In this document: positions 23,408 to 35,475 of the stretch, piece after piece
Numbering within the stretch: the stretch's first letter is position 1
How the letters are laid out: each line of letters begins with the position of its first letter
NCBI GenBank assembly: GCA_013368315.1
Contig: JAACJM010000014.1
Span: forward strand, 744,001-808,000
DNA length: 64,000 bases
Direction of reading: 5' to 3'
Origin: Tetrapyrgos nigripes
Taxonomy: Eukaryota; Basidiomycota; Agaricomycetes; Agaricales; Campanellaceae
The notes under the pieces: generated by a model
What the model was told of the DNA's origin: nothing
The model's database searches: none
Seen by the model: only the letters and a program-made list of their open reading frames with translations
Made by a program: the position numbers and the translations under genes

Positions 23408-24732
23408 ATGCCCTCGTCCCCTGCGATTGGGACAGAGGGCCGGAAACTTTTCCCTCGGCTTCGACTTCATCTCCAACGTGATTCATCTAAGACGAAACAA
23501 TTGGTAGGTATCTAGACATTAACGAGTTGCAATAAAAGGAAGGCTGATACCCCCATTCTGTCTCACAGCAGTTGGTTGCGAAGTCTCTCAACAAATGCAA
23601 GACACTCACAAATGGAATCGGCCGCAAACATCATGATTCTTTTCCGCCGTCTACCGTAACAATCGATGCACGCCTCAAGGCTCTGGTACAATCTGCTGAG
23701 CCTTTCCCTGTCTTGAAGGATCTGGCCGACAGCGTCGTAGCCCTGCGCTCATCTATCAACGTGAGTTGCCCACGAATTGTGATACTTGAGCTCATGTTGA
23801 TGCGTCCCCTTCACGTAGCACTTGAGTGTCCAGGATGGCCAAAAGATTTTCAGGCGCGCCTTCGCTACCCTTGAAGCAGTCGCCGATACCGTAGTTGACG
23901 CCATAGATCCCAATTCAAATCCTCAGATTTCATCTGGACTGTCTGTACAAATTGAAGACCTTACAAGGTATGCACTGTGTCTCTAACTCATGTCAACATT
24001 GACTAACATGAATCCTGCTGAAGGCTGTTCTCAAACATCCAGATCTGTATCGCATCCCAAGGTCCCTCGAGAGATCTCAAGATGCTGCGAAAGCAGCTGG
24101 ATGTCTCTCACTATGAACTTGTACGCTCTGGCAGAAACTGGCGGTTGCGGTCGGAAAACTCGTCTGTTGTATATCAAGAAGTTTTGCAGGTGGTGGCTCA
24201 GGCTGCAGATGCCTTCCCCCCTTTGAAAAGCGCCGTTTCTGGTATTTTGGCTATTTGGAATATCAAGAATGTATGTTGCAATGGGTCTGAAGGATCAAAG
24301 TTGCTTTGGACTAATACACATTTTTTCCCCCGTTACAGCGAGTATCGGCCATCGAACCAAGAGCCAGAGACCTTCTCGCTCGAATTCAGTCTCTTGATCC
24401 CGGTGACGGTGACACTTCTCAGGCCGACGAAGTATCTGCGTAGGTGTCTGAATCAATCGACTGACTGAATATGTATGCTGACCGCTCTTTCCAGCCTGTT
24501 TTCCGCCCAGAAACGCAAGTTAGAGCACATAAGCGCACACCGTCCTTTCTTAAGCCGCTTCAAGCGCCTAGCCCATGACGAAGACGCACTTAGACATGCT
24601 CAAGTCATTATCGACCGCTTCTGTCAGGATGCCGCTGTCCGTGGCCTTCGGAACACCTCAAAGCTTGTCGAGGCTGTTGAATGCTCGCGGCGACAAATAA
24701 CTTCTCTCCTGGTTACACTCGTTTTTTTGTAA
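23408..24732 (+). CDS. Helical protein resembling fungal NLR/cell-death N-terminal domains, copy A
   Basis: Six exons (23408-23503, 23569-23760, 23819-23967, 24024-24270, 24339-24439, 24495-24732) total 1023 nt, giving 340 aa, all GT-AG and in frame. The product is almost entirely predicted helix, with two similar blocks. One runs from DARLKALVQSAEPFPVLKDL through an RRAFATLEAVAD-like helix. The other is built around VAQAADAFPPLKSAVSGIL. The FPPLKSAVxGIL-type amphipathic segment is typical of N-terminal four-helix (MLKL/HeLo-like) regions of Agaricomycete NLRs. No NACHT, kinase or repeat domain follows, so this is a stand-alone domain protein. The function is inferred, not shown. It lies 0.7 kb downstream of the dead RPL27A copy in the same orientation. 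The paralogue is at 35476-36907. Confidence 0.78.
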
Positions 24733-24932
24733 TTCCCACCAACAGTGCGACATGATGTCTACCACACCTTTGCGCTCTTGATTCGTTAGACCAGCCTTGA
24801 TGTTTCTTGAGTCGTGAAGGAATGGGCTATTACATTTATGTTACCTGTTCAACGGGATGAACAAAAGGCAGCGTGGCCTCTCTTTTTTTCTTCTTTGGTA
24901 CTATTTATAACTGATCGGGCTGGTCGGTTATG

Positions 24933-25309
24933 GTCAAGAAAAGACCGCTTTTCTTCTTAGATAGACCAACACTACGTGGCATGTAATTCGGAATTCATTC
25001 TCTACACCTAGAATCACTTTTGAACCCAATAGCCATTGGTGACAACGAAGATACGAATGACAACCGCCTCACTCTCTCATTAAAGCTATGCAAACCTTAC
25101 ACCTGATCGAAAGGACCTGAACTTTGATTGGCTTCAAGCACTGACTTTCGTGCACCACTTTCACAATTAGTGCGCAGAATTACTGATACTCGGCAAAATT
25201 CGCGTTCGCCGCGAAGACCACTTTCACGCAATTTAACATACGCTACGGCAATTGTTAATTCGCATTTTGTCCGAGGACTGGTTTCATAACCGGCATACAT
25301 ACATACATC
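24933..25309. other. Spacer after the left duplication arm
   Basis: No gene is visible. It ends with a (CATA)n-like stretch before repeat C begins. Confidence 0.4.
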
Positions 25310-26046
25310 GTGATTCGTGTCTCTCACCGCCCCCGGGAAAATTGAAATTGAGATTAAGTTCGGGTTGAGACCAGTTCAAGTCACAGTAGATTTCAGAGAC
25401 TCGGAGCCTATAGCTACACAGAAAAGAGAAAGAGATTCTAGAAGAGAGAACGAGAAGAGAGAGGGAGACGAGAGAGAGCCTATAAGCAGATCAAAGTGAG
25501 CCAAGTCCGAGCCAAGTTCCTAGTAGGCGGCGAAGCCGTAAGTACAAGAGTCTGAGCATCTTGCTGTTTTAAATGTTGAGGCTTTAAGCTTTAAGTCTTG
25601 AATCTTGAACCTTGCGTCTTGCTGTCTTGGTGCCTCAGTGGTCTTGGTCTTGGTCTTGTTCTTGATTCCGGTAGGCTTGGTATTACGGTCTTGTTGTTCT
25701 TGTCTTGGTCTTGGTCTTGCGTCTTGGCCCACCAACCAACCTATTGAAAGTGTGAAATATGTCGACCTTGCGAGACGAGTCGGAAAAGGAGAGTCGATTT
25801 GGAAGTGCGTGCGCGTGTCAAGTGGAAGTGAGTAGGATTCGATGAGAATGCGTCGGAAAGGTAGTAGTGATCAATTGTCGATGATTTGAAGGTCGAAGGA
25901 GAGTCGTTGGTTGTTATAGTAGAAGGTAGAGTTTGATGACTTTGGGGCATGTGGTGTAATGAGTGGGAGTGAGGTTTGAAGTGGAGGACGAGGCGTAAAG
26001 AGATGTCTAGCATCCAATGAAGGCGACGACGGAGACACCAGAGCGA
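25310..26046 (-). repeat. Diverged, truncated third member of the long repeat family (copy C)
   Basis: It opens with CTCTCACCGCCCC(C)GGGAAAAT, as in copies A and B. It contains a CTTG-rich tract (GCGTCTTGCTGTCTTG) like the one at 19800-19880. It ends near an AGAGATGTCTAGCATCCAATG segment equivalent to AGAGATGTACAACATCTGATG of copy A. Order and orientation match copy A, but divergence is high and the TATA-containing half is absent. Confidence 0.45.
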
Positions 26047-26578
26047 GTTGATCTTGAAGTCGATGATGGTTAACGTTGAACGGGGTTGTATGGCGAAGAG
26101 AGCTAGAATGAGTGGAGGAATGTAGCTGAGGTTGATGCTGGTCTTTCCACTCGTCCAAGCTGAAATTTAGCATTTTGGAGGCGCAGGTCCGCATTTGGAC
26201 GTGCATGCATCGTGTAGAAGATGCCATTTGATTGCCGTGTAAGCGTCGAGGAGCCTGAGTATGGTCAATAGAAATTGGGTTTAACAGCTTGAAACCGTCG
26301 GTCGCTCCGACTGTGACCGTCTTTTTGGGGACCCAGAAGCCGAATAGCCGCCTTGTAAGAGCAAGTGGGATAAGAAGCAGAGCGTGAGCGACTTTGTGTT
26401 TGTCATTATTCATGAGTTTAGCGACTTGGTGTCCGTCTCCGTTCCTCCATTCATCCGCTCACTCACTCAGTCTTTGACAGACACACATCAATACTCGACT
26501 TGGAATCGCACTAGAAGACTCCAAGTAACCCCCTATCTCGCCCGCACAGACACCAACACCTCTCGTCAGGCCAGAACA

Positions 26579-29066
26579 ATGGCTCAGACACCTACCATCC
26601 ACAACGGGCTCGGCAACCCCGCCGTCGGCAAGGACCCCAAGGACAAGAAGGGCCCCGACTCGCTCTTTGGCCCCAACGTCGGTGTCATCAGCAGTGGGCC
26701 ATCGTGGACAAATCAGACCGAGAAAAAAGTTCTCAAGGATGAGCTAACTATGGACACCGTCAAGGGCTGGATTGAAAAGAGCAAGCAGGTACGTTTGACC
26801 CCACTCTCCACATCCCCTTCTTAACGTCTCCTAGCCTTCTCAATCAACAACCACCCTCCAAGCCCTCGTCAACCTCAAGCGACCCACTATTCGGCTTTCT
26901 CCTCTCTCGTCCTCTTCGGCCGACGGCTCGGACGAGCAGGAACACGACAGACACTCTCAACAGCATGGTATCGAATTCGAATACGACTGCGATGCTCCCA
27001 AGTGTGGTATCTACGTCCATGTCTTGTTACCACCTTCCCATCCAGACGCACCTCGCACTGGCGGTGCATCTCCACCTACAGCTGATCTCAATTCCGGCGC
27101 AGACACCAGCAATGTCCCAGACATCACCATAAACACCAACACCACCACTACCACTCCTCCTTCAGACACCCGTCCTGCCAGACTTTCCAAACTCCTCGTA
27201 TTCGAAACCGTCGTCGACGGTGGGTTTGGGAAGATTCTTAAATTAGAAGAGGGGGCTGTGTTGGAGTTGGGAAGGTTTGAGTCTTCGTTGAAGACCAAAT
27301 CTACTGCTCCTGGTGGTTCTGATACCAATGTCGCTAGGACTGGTACACCCAATGGTACCGACACTCCGATTAACAACACTGCCAATTCCCGTCAGCCTCG
27401 CCGCCGTCTCACTCACTTTTTCACTCGTCGTCACAATCATCACAACATGTCCGTTTCTGGACCTGCTCTCGCTGTTGTAGATGCTTCTGCTTCTGACAAC
27501 ACCAATGGCAATGGCAATGGCGATGCTAATGGTGCCAGTCCATCCGACAAGGACAAAAAGTCTCAAGAAGATAAAGATAAAGACGGAGTGAAAGTGACGA
27601 TTCGACTTGCAGCGTTGGATGAACAAGGAACAGAGTTGGCTAGTCCTAATGAACAAGTGACGTATCTCTCTGTAGAGAGGTTTGGGCCGAAACCTGTCAA
27701 GGGAGTGGTGGTGCCTCCTCCTTCTGCTACTCCTGGAGCAGCTGCTGAAGGAAACGCACAGGAAGGTGAGGCAGAGGGGTCTGGTGCCGAAGCTGGTGCG
27801 AACAAGGCTGAAGAAGACGAGGAAGAAGATACAAGGCCTTGGGTTGTCAAAGTTGTCAAGAGAGAAGCTACGGTATGTCTATCTCGTTACATTCACAACT
27901 TGTCTAACCACCTCTCACTCTTCACAGATCGGCCCACACACCTTCCACCTCCACGAAATCTATGGTCTCACCTCTTCCTCTCCCCCAACCCATACACCTG
28001 CTCCCACCGCTCCTCTTCCCTCTACACACACCTATCCTCCCCCTCCTCCTTCCGCCGGTCTACCGGGTCTTCCAGCACCAACTGAAGACCACACCGCAGG
28101 TGCAGGTGCAGGCGCAGCCGAAGACCCCGACGCTCCATCCGAATGTCTCCTATGTCTTTCGTCTCCTAGGGAAGTCGTATTGTTGCCATGTAGACATTTG
28201 GTAGCATGTAAAGATTGTGCGTTGAACATGGTAGAGTTTGGAGCTGGGGGGAATATTACCCAAGCGACGGAGGATAGTGGGAATGGAAATGGAGGCACAG
28301 GAAATGGAGAAGCAGCGACGGGTGGTACTGGGGCTAGTGGTGCAACTGGAACGGGTACAGGTGCAGATACGGCTACGACTGTACAGAATCCGAGAAGGAA
28401 GAGGAAGGCGAAGGGGTGGTTCTGTCCTGTTTGTCGACAACGTGAGTACTTGATTATTCTTCTTGATTGTTGTTGTCATCAGTGTCACTGACATACACTC
28501 TCTCTTTCACTCTTTCTATTTTTTACACTCTTTACTCTCTCTCTTTTTATAACCTCTCTCAACTCACGCCTGTTCGTTCTTCAACCTACCCAGCATACAC
28601 CTCCCTCCTTCGAATCACCACCAACCCACCACCGCTCGCAGTCGGTAAAGTAGGTGATGCCGACGCTGATGGTGATGGTGATGGGGATGGTTCAGGACAT
28701 GATGACGATGAGGGTGATGTAGAGGGTGATATTACGGATCATCCTCTCGCAGGTGCTGGTTCGAATGCTGGTACTGGTGCTTCTACTGCCAATGTCAACC
28801 AAGGTGCCTCTGGAGTAGGATTGCCTTTACCCGTGACAACGAATGTTCCGGGTGCTACTGCTGCTGGTGCCGGTGCTAATGCTAACGCTAATACGGGTGC
28901 CAACTCGGGTGCTGTAGCTGGTGCAGGTGGGAATGAAGGAGAAGCAGCAGCAGCAGCAGCGTCTAGTTCAGGAGGAGGGTTGTTCACGAGACCTGCGTTT
29001 TTGAGGGGGTTGACGGGGAAGAATAAGAATGGGGGTGGTGGGAGGGATGTGGAGAGTCAGGCTTGA
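26579..29066 (+). CDS. Mahogunin-like RING E3 ubiquitin ligase
   Basis: Four exons (26579-26788, 26835-27872, 27928-28441, 28594-29066) give 2235 nt, 744 aa. The N-terminal half carries the conserved MGRN/LOG2-type region (LQALVNLKRPTIRL, FEYDCDAPKCGIYVHVLLP, KLLVFETVVDGGF) and ends with FHLHEIYGL. The C3HC4 RING follows: C489-x2-C492, C504-x-H506-x3-C510-x2-C513, then C582-x2-C585. A Gly/Thr/Asn-rich insert of 68 residues separates the sixth and seventh zinc ligands, where a few to about 15 residues are usual. After the RING, PYTSLLRITT matches the mahogunin end. The tail (about 150 aa) is Asp- then Ala/Asn/Gly-rich low complexity. The gene lies alone between the arms of the inverted duplication. 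Expected role: cytosolic or endosomal substrate ubiquitination. Confidence 0.87.
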
Positions 29067-29930
29067 TTGAATTTTAGGAAAGTACGATAAAGATGGACAA
29101 GGAACTTGCAAGGACGACAGAGGTTGTCGTACCAGGTCTTTGTCTTTGTGGTTGTTGGCGTCTGTCTGTCTGGCTGGCTGGCTGGATGTTTCGCAGTCTC
29201 CGTGTGTGTGCTGGTTGGTTGGTTGTCTTTTGGGTTCTTGGTGATTGGGTTGTTGGTTGGAATATTTATTTGCGATTACATACGCTTTGTTGTTCATTTC
29301 AGTCTCTGTTGTCTGTCTGTCTGTTTCTTTGTTTTTTTCTTTTCTTTTTTCACCTAACACCTTGTACATATAGACTCTGTCTGGTTCTTCCCTGTTCTTT
29401 TCTGTCTTCTTATCTCCTCATCTCCTCTAGTCTCCGTATCCCTATCCTATCCTACACTATCCACTACCCACTACCCTCTAACCTCAGGCCTCAGGCTTCT
29501 CTCCCTTTTTTCAATCTACAAATTGCTGTGTAATCATCATTTCATGAATGTCGACGTTGGTCGGTCGGTGCGACGGTACGGTCATCTATAGACTATAGCT
29601 ACTGACCGACCAACCACACTGTCACTGTCCACCGTCTACTGTCACTGTCATCGTCATCGTCATCGTTTCTACCTTTACCTTTTACCGTTTAAATTTCTCT
29701 TGTTTCATCCTTTCTTTGATCAGTGTCCAGTACGTTCAGTGTTCATCATGGTCATGATCATTTTCAGTTCCTTTATAAACTCTAGTCTCTAGTCTGTTCT
29801 GTTCTGTTCTGTTCTGTATATATATTGTGTGTACATTTATCCAATGTCCATGCATGCAGCCAGTATACATATTCATACTCGGATGTGTTACTTGTACTAC
29901 GACTACGACTACATGTACTCTGGCCCCTAA
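29067..29930. other. 3' UTR and simple-sequence DNA
   Basis: T/C- and GT-rich low-complexity sequence includes CTGTCTGTCTGTTTC and a TTCTG pentamer run (GTTCTGTTCTGTTCTG, near 29797-29817) that ends in TATATATA. Long open frames here (29093-29533) result from the pyrimidine bias and are not called. Confidence 0.5.
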
Positions 29931-32900
29931 TTTCTAAGGAACAGCCTCCTGACGCGGATGCCTAGCAGGAATGATCATCAGGCGGAGCAGACAGACGTGT
30001 TCGTCGTGGCTAATATCGTCGTGGCCATCCATGATAGTATTCATGATGGCCTGCAGGCTGCGGGAGAAGAAGTCCGAAAGGCCCAAGGGCGGGCAGCGAT
30101 ATCATAGGCCTAGCTAGTTAGGTATGCACGCAGCACTAGCGCTAGCCTGAGCTATTCACTGACTCAAATGCCTCGAGGGACATTGCTGTACATTATGTAC
30201 CCGGGCCAGCCATAGCTGTTAGGTCTCTCGATTCGTCTCCAATCAATCAATATTCAGGTCTAATCGGGATTCGGAAAGGTCAATGCATATGGTTTTTAAT
30301 GCCCAACTTGGCAATCGGCGCATACAATCACCATATCGGGTCCAGGGCCCCACACGGTGATTGTCTCTGGTTTGATTAAAATTCTACAGTCACATCAAGC
30401 TGTGCTCTCCTCGAGGCTGCCGCTCGACGGCATCGCCATCTTGCTTCTTGCTTCTTGTCATACTATTTATAATCAGGTACCTGGCCACCATCCGGTTTTT
30501 CTGAAATTACAGCGCTGGAATTCACTCTTACTCTTCGATTTTATACTCGTTATAAAGTGTGGCTTTTTTCACATTGCCTGATATGACCGCTGGAACTGTG
30601 GAAGCACATGTTGTGGAACAGCGAATATTTTCGCGACGCAAGTGCGAATTTGGCCGAAACTGGGTACCTGGCCACTTGCTCTAGCCCAGCAACGGAAGAA
30701 CCTGCTGAGATAATTATAACTCATGTTATATATACCTTTTGCATATAGAACTATGCTGAGTATAAAAAGTTGCGGAATGGTACAGTCGTCGTTGAGTTGT
30801 GCTCACTAGAAGTGTCGTTGTCGAGCGTGGGAAGCTCAATTAAGGAAAACGCGTCATCTCGGAATTTCGGCCCCTCCTTTGACAGGTATCTCACGCGCCA
30901 GTTACCGACGCTGAACAAGCTCTTTCATCAGTGTGCACTGGTTGGTAATCCATCTACCAGACATCCCAAAGCCAGACCAATGGTCATAGAAAAGGAGATA
31001 ATCGGCAAACGGCCAGCTTCCCAGTGTGGCCAGCTTCCTGGTAGAAAATAGTATAGCTATTCCGACTTGATGTCGGCCCATGTCATAACATGATCATATT
31101 CCTCGCGACCCTGCACAAAATCACGCATTTGGACGTGTCGTTCTAAATAAGGAAATTTTACGCTTGGATTGGTGGATGGGTTATAATATATAAAGGCCAG
31201 TGCGAGCCGAGAAAACGACAAGCACTGGCAGCATGTCTTTCTTTTCTTCCACCACCATCTGAGTCTATTTCTCTACTAGTACGCCCTCCTCTTTTCTGCA
31301 GTAACCCTAGTTCTCTCTGCTATGCTACACTGCTACTTGTCAACTGCTTGATCGTCAACGTTCGACTCTGCTTCAACCTGACATTGTTCTCGCTCTCGTT
31401 ATCGTCGCCATCACCATCGGACTCTGTTGTACATCTCTCTCCATAGGTGCGTCTCGATCAACATCCTCTATGACCTTCAAGTTTGCCACATTCTGACTAC
31501 TATTTACTTCCTTACTTCCTTCACCATTCCTAATTGTTCTCGCTCGCGTCAACGTCGCTGTCGTCATCGGATATTGCACATCTCTCAGGGCCCTAGGTGC
31601 GTCTAGCTCAACATCCTTTTTACCTTCGCCACATACTAACTTCCTCGTTTACTACTTCCTTTACCATTCCTGTACTCCTTGACGGTCTTCCTCTTCGAAC
31701 ACCCACTGGTACCACTCACTACGCCACACGCCACAACAATCCTCGTACCTCCTTCGACCTTCCTATCAATCACAATTGATCATCACCACCTCTCCAGCGC
31801 GACAACATCAGGTGGCACTCGTTTCCCACTAGTATCTGCGCCACTCACTTCGCAACACCGAATCAACTTCAACATTCAACATATCTCAGGCTCGCGTGCT
31901 CTGGCTCCCAGTCTTTGTGCCCACAACAATGTTCCTTCAAGTCTCAAGACTCAAGATTCGTCGTCGTCGTATTGCAAGGTCAAGGTAGATCTACTTCAAG
32001 TTTTCAACGGTGGGTGGGTGGTTCAAGACGCAAGACCGCAAGACGTTCAAGATGTCAAGATGTCAAGATTCTCTCAAGGCAACTTGAAGCATTCAGCGGG
32101 TGGTTGGGCGGGTCAAGCTACTATGTATTCCTGTTCCCCTTCCTCTTTCCAATGTTCATGTCCTTCCTCGTACTTGTATCCTTCAGGCGGGTTGGGAGGG
32201 TCGGAATCATTCCAAAAAAACATCATAGAAAAAAAAAAAAAAACACAAAACACGCACAAAAAAAAATAACAACAAAAGAAAAAAGAAAAACACTAACGCT
32301 AAACAGAATCCACAGGTAGTAGGCTGGGCAGGTCAGGTGTTGGTGGGCGGGCTCACCGATTGCGTTTGTACTCTTTGGTGATTGACTTGTTTCGACTTAT
32401 CTTTGGTCTGGTAGCGTCAAGTTCAACGTTAGTATTCGCATTCGCATTCTCTTCCTTCACTCGTTATAGTTGCTTTGGTGAGTCGTCTTTTATTCCCCAT
32501 CATCATTTCACCTCTTCTCGTCATGCTCAATGCGATCTTCAGTCGTCAGGGTATTCAACGTCCTCATCAGTCCCCGGGACCATTGATTGCTTTTGTGAGT
32601 TTGATCTTACTCTTTCTTTTATCGGCGCTGTTGTCACTATTCTCTTTCAACCTCTCTCGCATGTCTTACATCTCATAGGTCTTTCCAATGATCGAGGCTC
32701 ACTTCCTTTCTCTTTCCCTCATGCTATCTCTCTCGCATCTCTGAGTATCTCCTACTTCTCGTTATGTTCTCTCACGGCGATCGGATTTTCAATTCAAGCA
32801 TTGACGATCAACACTCAAGTTATAACTTATTATTCGGCGGGTGGCAGGGCCGGCACGGTCATTTACTTCAGCACTTCAACGTCGCACTTTGACGCGAAGC

Positions 32901-34114
32901 CTGGTGAGAGGTCATTACTTCATATTCAGACTGTCAGTCTTGCTACTTACGATTCCGAACAGACGGTTGGGTTCAGATACAGATCCAAGGTTAACCAATC
33001 CAGCTCTTGACACTCGAACGTACAGCGGCATCAACAACTTCGACAACTTCAATTTCAAGACCATTAAGACTTGATCAAGAGCGTGTGCCGACGGGATTGG
33101 TGGATGGGCATTCAGCTTCAAGAGTGAGAGCCTGCCATAATCTGGGTCTTCCAACTAACGGCCATTTCGATGGTCGACTGTCAACACTGAGTTACTACGA
33201 GGCAAAGGCAAAGGCAAAGGTGAGTTTTCATTTTGGTTTCTGACCTTCGCAAATCGTGGACGTCACTGACCATTGAGTTACGGTTTAGCAGTGAGATCTA
33301 GTGAGATTCTGAACATCGACGGCAACGACAAAATTAAGAACGTGTGTCGACGGGATGGGTGGCTGCTTTGAATGAGTCTGAGTAAAACACTGGCAGTGAC
33401 TGACGACAACGACTGACAACGAGCAAGGTCAAGGTAGTAAAGGCGAGTTTCACTTTGATCTTTCCATTCTGTCGAACTTACGGTGTTCACCTTTCGTTGG
33501 TTTACGGGTAGTGCGATAACGACAGAGTGATATCGATATGAACACTGAGAAAAATCAACAGACGAGAGAAACAAGCGACCCGATACTAGTTTTCCGATTT
33601 GATTCATCATTCAACAAACGACCCAAAAATGACCTATTTATCTCATCCTGCTATTCTTGAGCTTTTTCATTCCTAGATTACGCTTTGCATTGAACGATTA
33701 GCCTAGTAAACTGCTAACCTATCTCTGACTCTCCACGGCGTCTTGTTCTTCCAATCATCTTCGCGCCACAACTTCTGGTACGTGTGTCAATGTCCCTATT
33801 TATTCCTCACTTCATCCTCTTTCATTCACCTGACTGATCACTTCTTATTCAAACAGCGCTCTCGCTCTCTCTTACCGATCGAGCCACCGAATGATATTAT
33901 CATCACTCGCAGACGTGGTCCCTCCAAGGTTCGTTTCCATTTTCCCGGGGGCGGTGAGAGGCAGAGTATACAACTTACACGCAATGTATACTCGTAAGTC
34001 CTCTTCCCTCGTGCTCCCTTGTCGTGGGCCCCGGGCTTGTAGGCATTTTTCTGAACTCCCTCCCCTTGGTCGAGGAAGAAGGGAAGGAAAATGTCGACTA
34101 AGAGCACGTTAAAA
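29931..34114 (+). repeat. Long non-coding repeat, copy B (plus orientation)
   Basis: It is the inverted counterpart of copy A and about 1.8 kb longer. Part of the excess is an insertion at about 30475-31095. Much of the rest lies in 32,000-33,700, where the copies align poorly. A TATA-like box (TTATAATATATAAAGGCCAG) at about 31182 precedes conserved leader-like sequence with CACCACCATCT and GTACATCTCTC. The element ends in GTCGACTAAGAGCACGTTAAAA at about 34114. No retrotransposon or transposase protein is visible. Frames such as 31679-32269 and 32360-33010 lack domains and are not conserved in frame with copy A. Confidence 0.65.
30475..31095. mobile_element. Candidate insertion nested in repeat B
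   Basis: Copy A runs directly from CTTCTTGTACACC to TTCCTCGCGACCCTGCAC with about 35 bases between. Copy B has about 620 bases at this place. The insert includes GGTACCTGGCCAC at about 30477 and again at about 30664, two AT-rich TATATA tracts, and a 93-codon frame at 30770-31051 without recognisable domains. No terminal inverted repeats or target duplication are clear by eye, so its class is unknown. Confidence 0.35.
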
Positions 34115-35274
34115 AGTTCATTTCATCTTCATGCGTATCTTACCTAGTACTCAATATAAGAAGCTTGTATAATTTCTTTGTCGTTCTGTTCCAATGAGAG
34201 TCTGGTTTGGTTCACGATAAGTTTGAGGAATCCTTCTTGATAGTAGAAGTCGATGCTGCATGCAACAATGACTACTCCGTCGCAAACGGTATATCTCCAA
34301 GACTCCATCACGCCATGAGTACTAAAAGGCCGACTGTAAATAGGCGCAGTCATATTTGCCTATCGGCTAGCAGTCTCAAAGGTGTAGGCGCTCCTGGCTA
34401 TAGGTACCTATCTAGAGCGATATGCTCAAGAACGTATCCCCAGTAATGACATGCACTACCAATGTTCTAGGGCACTGTCGAAATCCGGTAAACCCGAGAC
34501 AACGATACATGGAAGAGGAGATCGGTAAAAGTCACCATCGCTCATAGTCTACGACGACAGGCAGCGCGACGAGCATGAAGTAGCAAGCCAGGTAGGTACT
34601 ACTAGGTGGGGCAGGTACGACGGCATGCCTGAGTTAGGAGCGCAAAACAGTTTTTCGAACTTACTAGAAATACGCTGGCTCTACTGGGGCTTCCTTAGCT
34701 CGCTATCGATTCGTCTATTGCATAAATCAGATGTATTTCAAGATTCAAAGGGTACAACCCACCACCCGTCCAATCCCAATCTCAGGCAATGTCGGCATAC
34801 TACCTGAGAATCTGAGAACCCGCACTTTTTGAAAACCTCAGAAAGTGAGATTGAAGGGCAGAGAAAGGTGATAGAACTTAGGGGTTCAAAACGCACTAAT
34901 TTAAATCACAGTGGGCGAGTTCGAGGAAGGGACATTGGCGGCGAGTGGGTGGTGCAGATGGTGCAGATGGTGGTAAGACGGAGGGCTGAGGGCAAATTAA
35001 AGCGCCGAAGTCCACCGGCCAGCGAAGGATTTAAAAAGACTTCGACTCAAAACATGTACACAAACGTTTCTTATATTGAGGCGAAGTCAAGGCTATACAA
35101 CACCGTAGTAGAGCGGAACAAATGCACAGCCCACACAAGGAAGAAGAATCCAGTAGAGTTCCATAGACGGTTGCGGACAGCTGAAGAGGAATGAGTTTGG
35201 TAGAAGAATAGTACTGTATCACAGATAATACCTACATCACAGATAATAACAATGTTATTATCTGTGATGTACAA
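34115..35274. other. Spacer between repeat B and the right duplication arm
   Basis: No supported gene. A palindromic stretch near 35217-35272 repeats ATCACAGATAATA and its complement around AACAATGTTATTATCTG. It could form a hairpin immediately beside the duplication breakpoint at about 35275. Confidence 0.45.
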
Positions 35275-35475
35275 ATATAACCGACCAGCCCGATCAGTTT
35301 TATAAATAGCGTGGAAAAAAAAAAGAAAAGTCATCGCTGCACTTTTTTCCATCCCGTTGAACAGGTAACATAAATGCAATGGCCCATTCCTTCCCGACTC
35401 AAGAAACATTAAGGCTGGTCTAACGAATCAAGAGCGCAAAGGTGGGGTAGACATCATGTCGCGCTGTGGTGGGAA

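Larger units (their letters stand above)
21886..24932. repeat. Inverted segmental duplication, left arm
   Basis: From AACTATCTGCTAGGCGAATC at about 21886 to CTGGTCGGTTAT at about 24932, this segment matches the reverse complement of 35275-38488, with many small differences. It carries a dead RPL27A copy and an intact helical gene in the order found in the right arm. The left breakpoint falls inside the 5' leader of RPL27A, so the copied ribosomal-protein gene lost its promoter. The right arm holds the functional RPL27A and is therefore the likely source. Confidence 0.9.

Noticed and set aside
29093..29533. 146-codon frame after the RING E3 gene
   Set aside because: Rich in Cys, Leu, Phe and Trp from GT/TC simple sequence in the 3' UTR; no homology signature.
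31679..33010. Long open frames of about 200 codons in repeat B, and 19900-20274 minus in repeat A
   Set aside because: They arise from pyrimidine-rich low-complexity DNA, have no domains, and their frames are not preserved between the two repeat copies.
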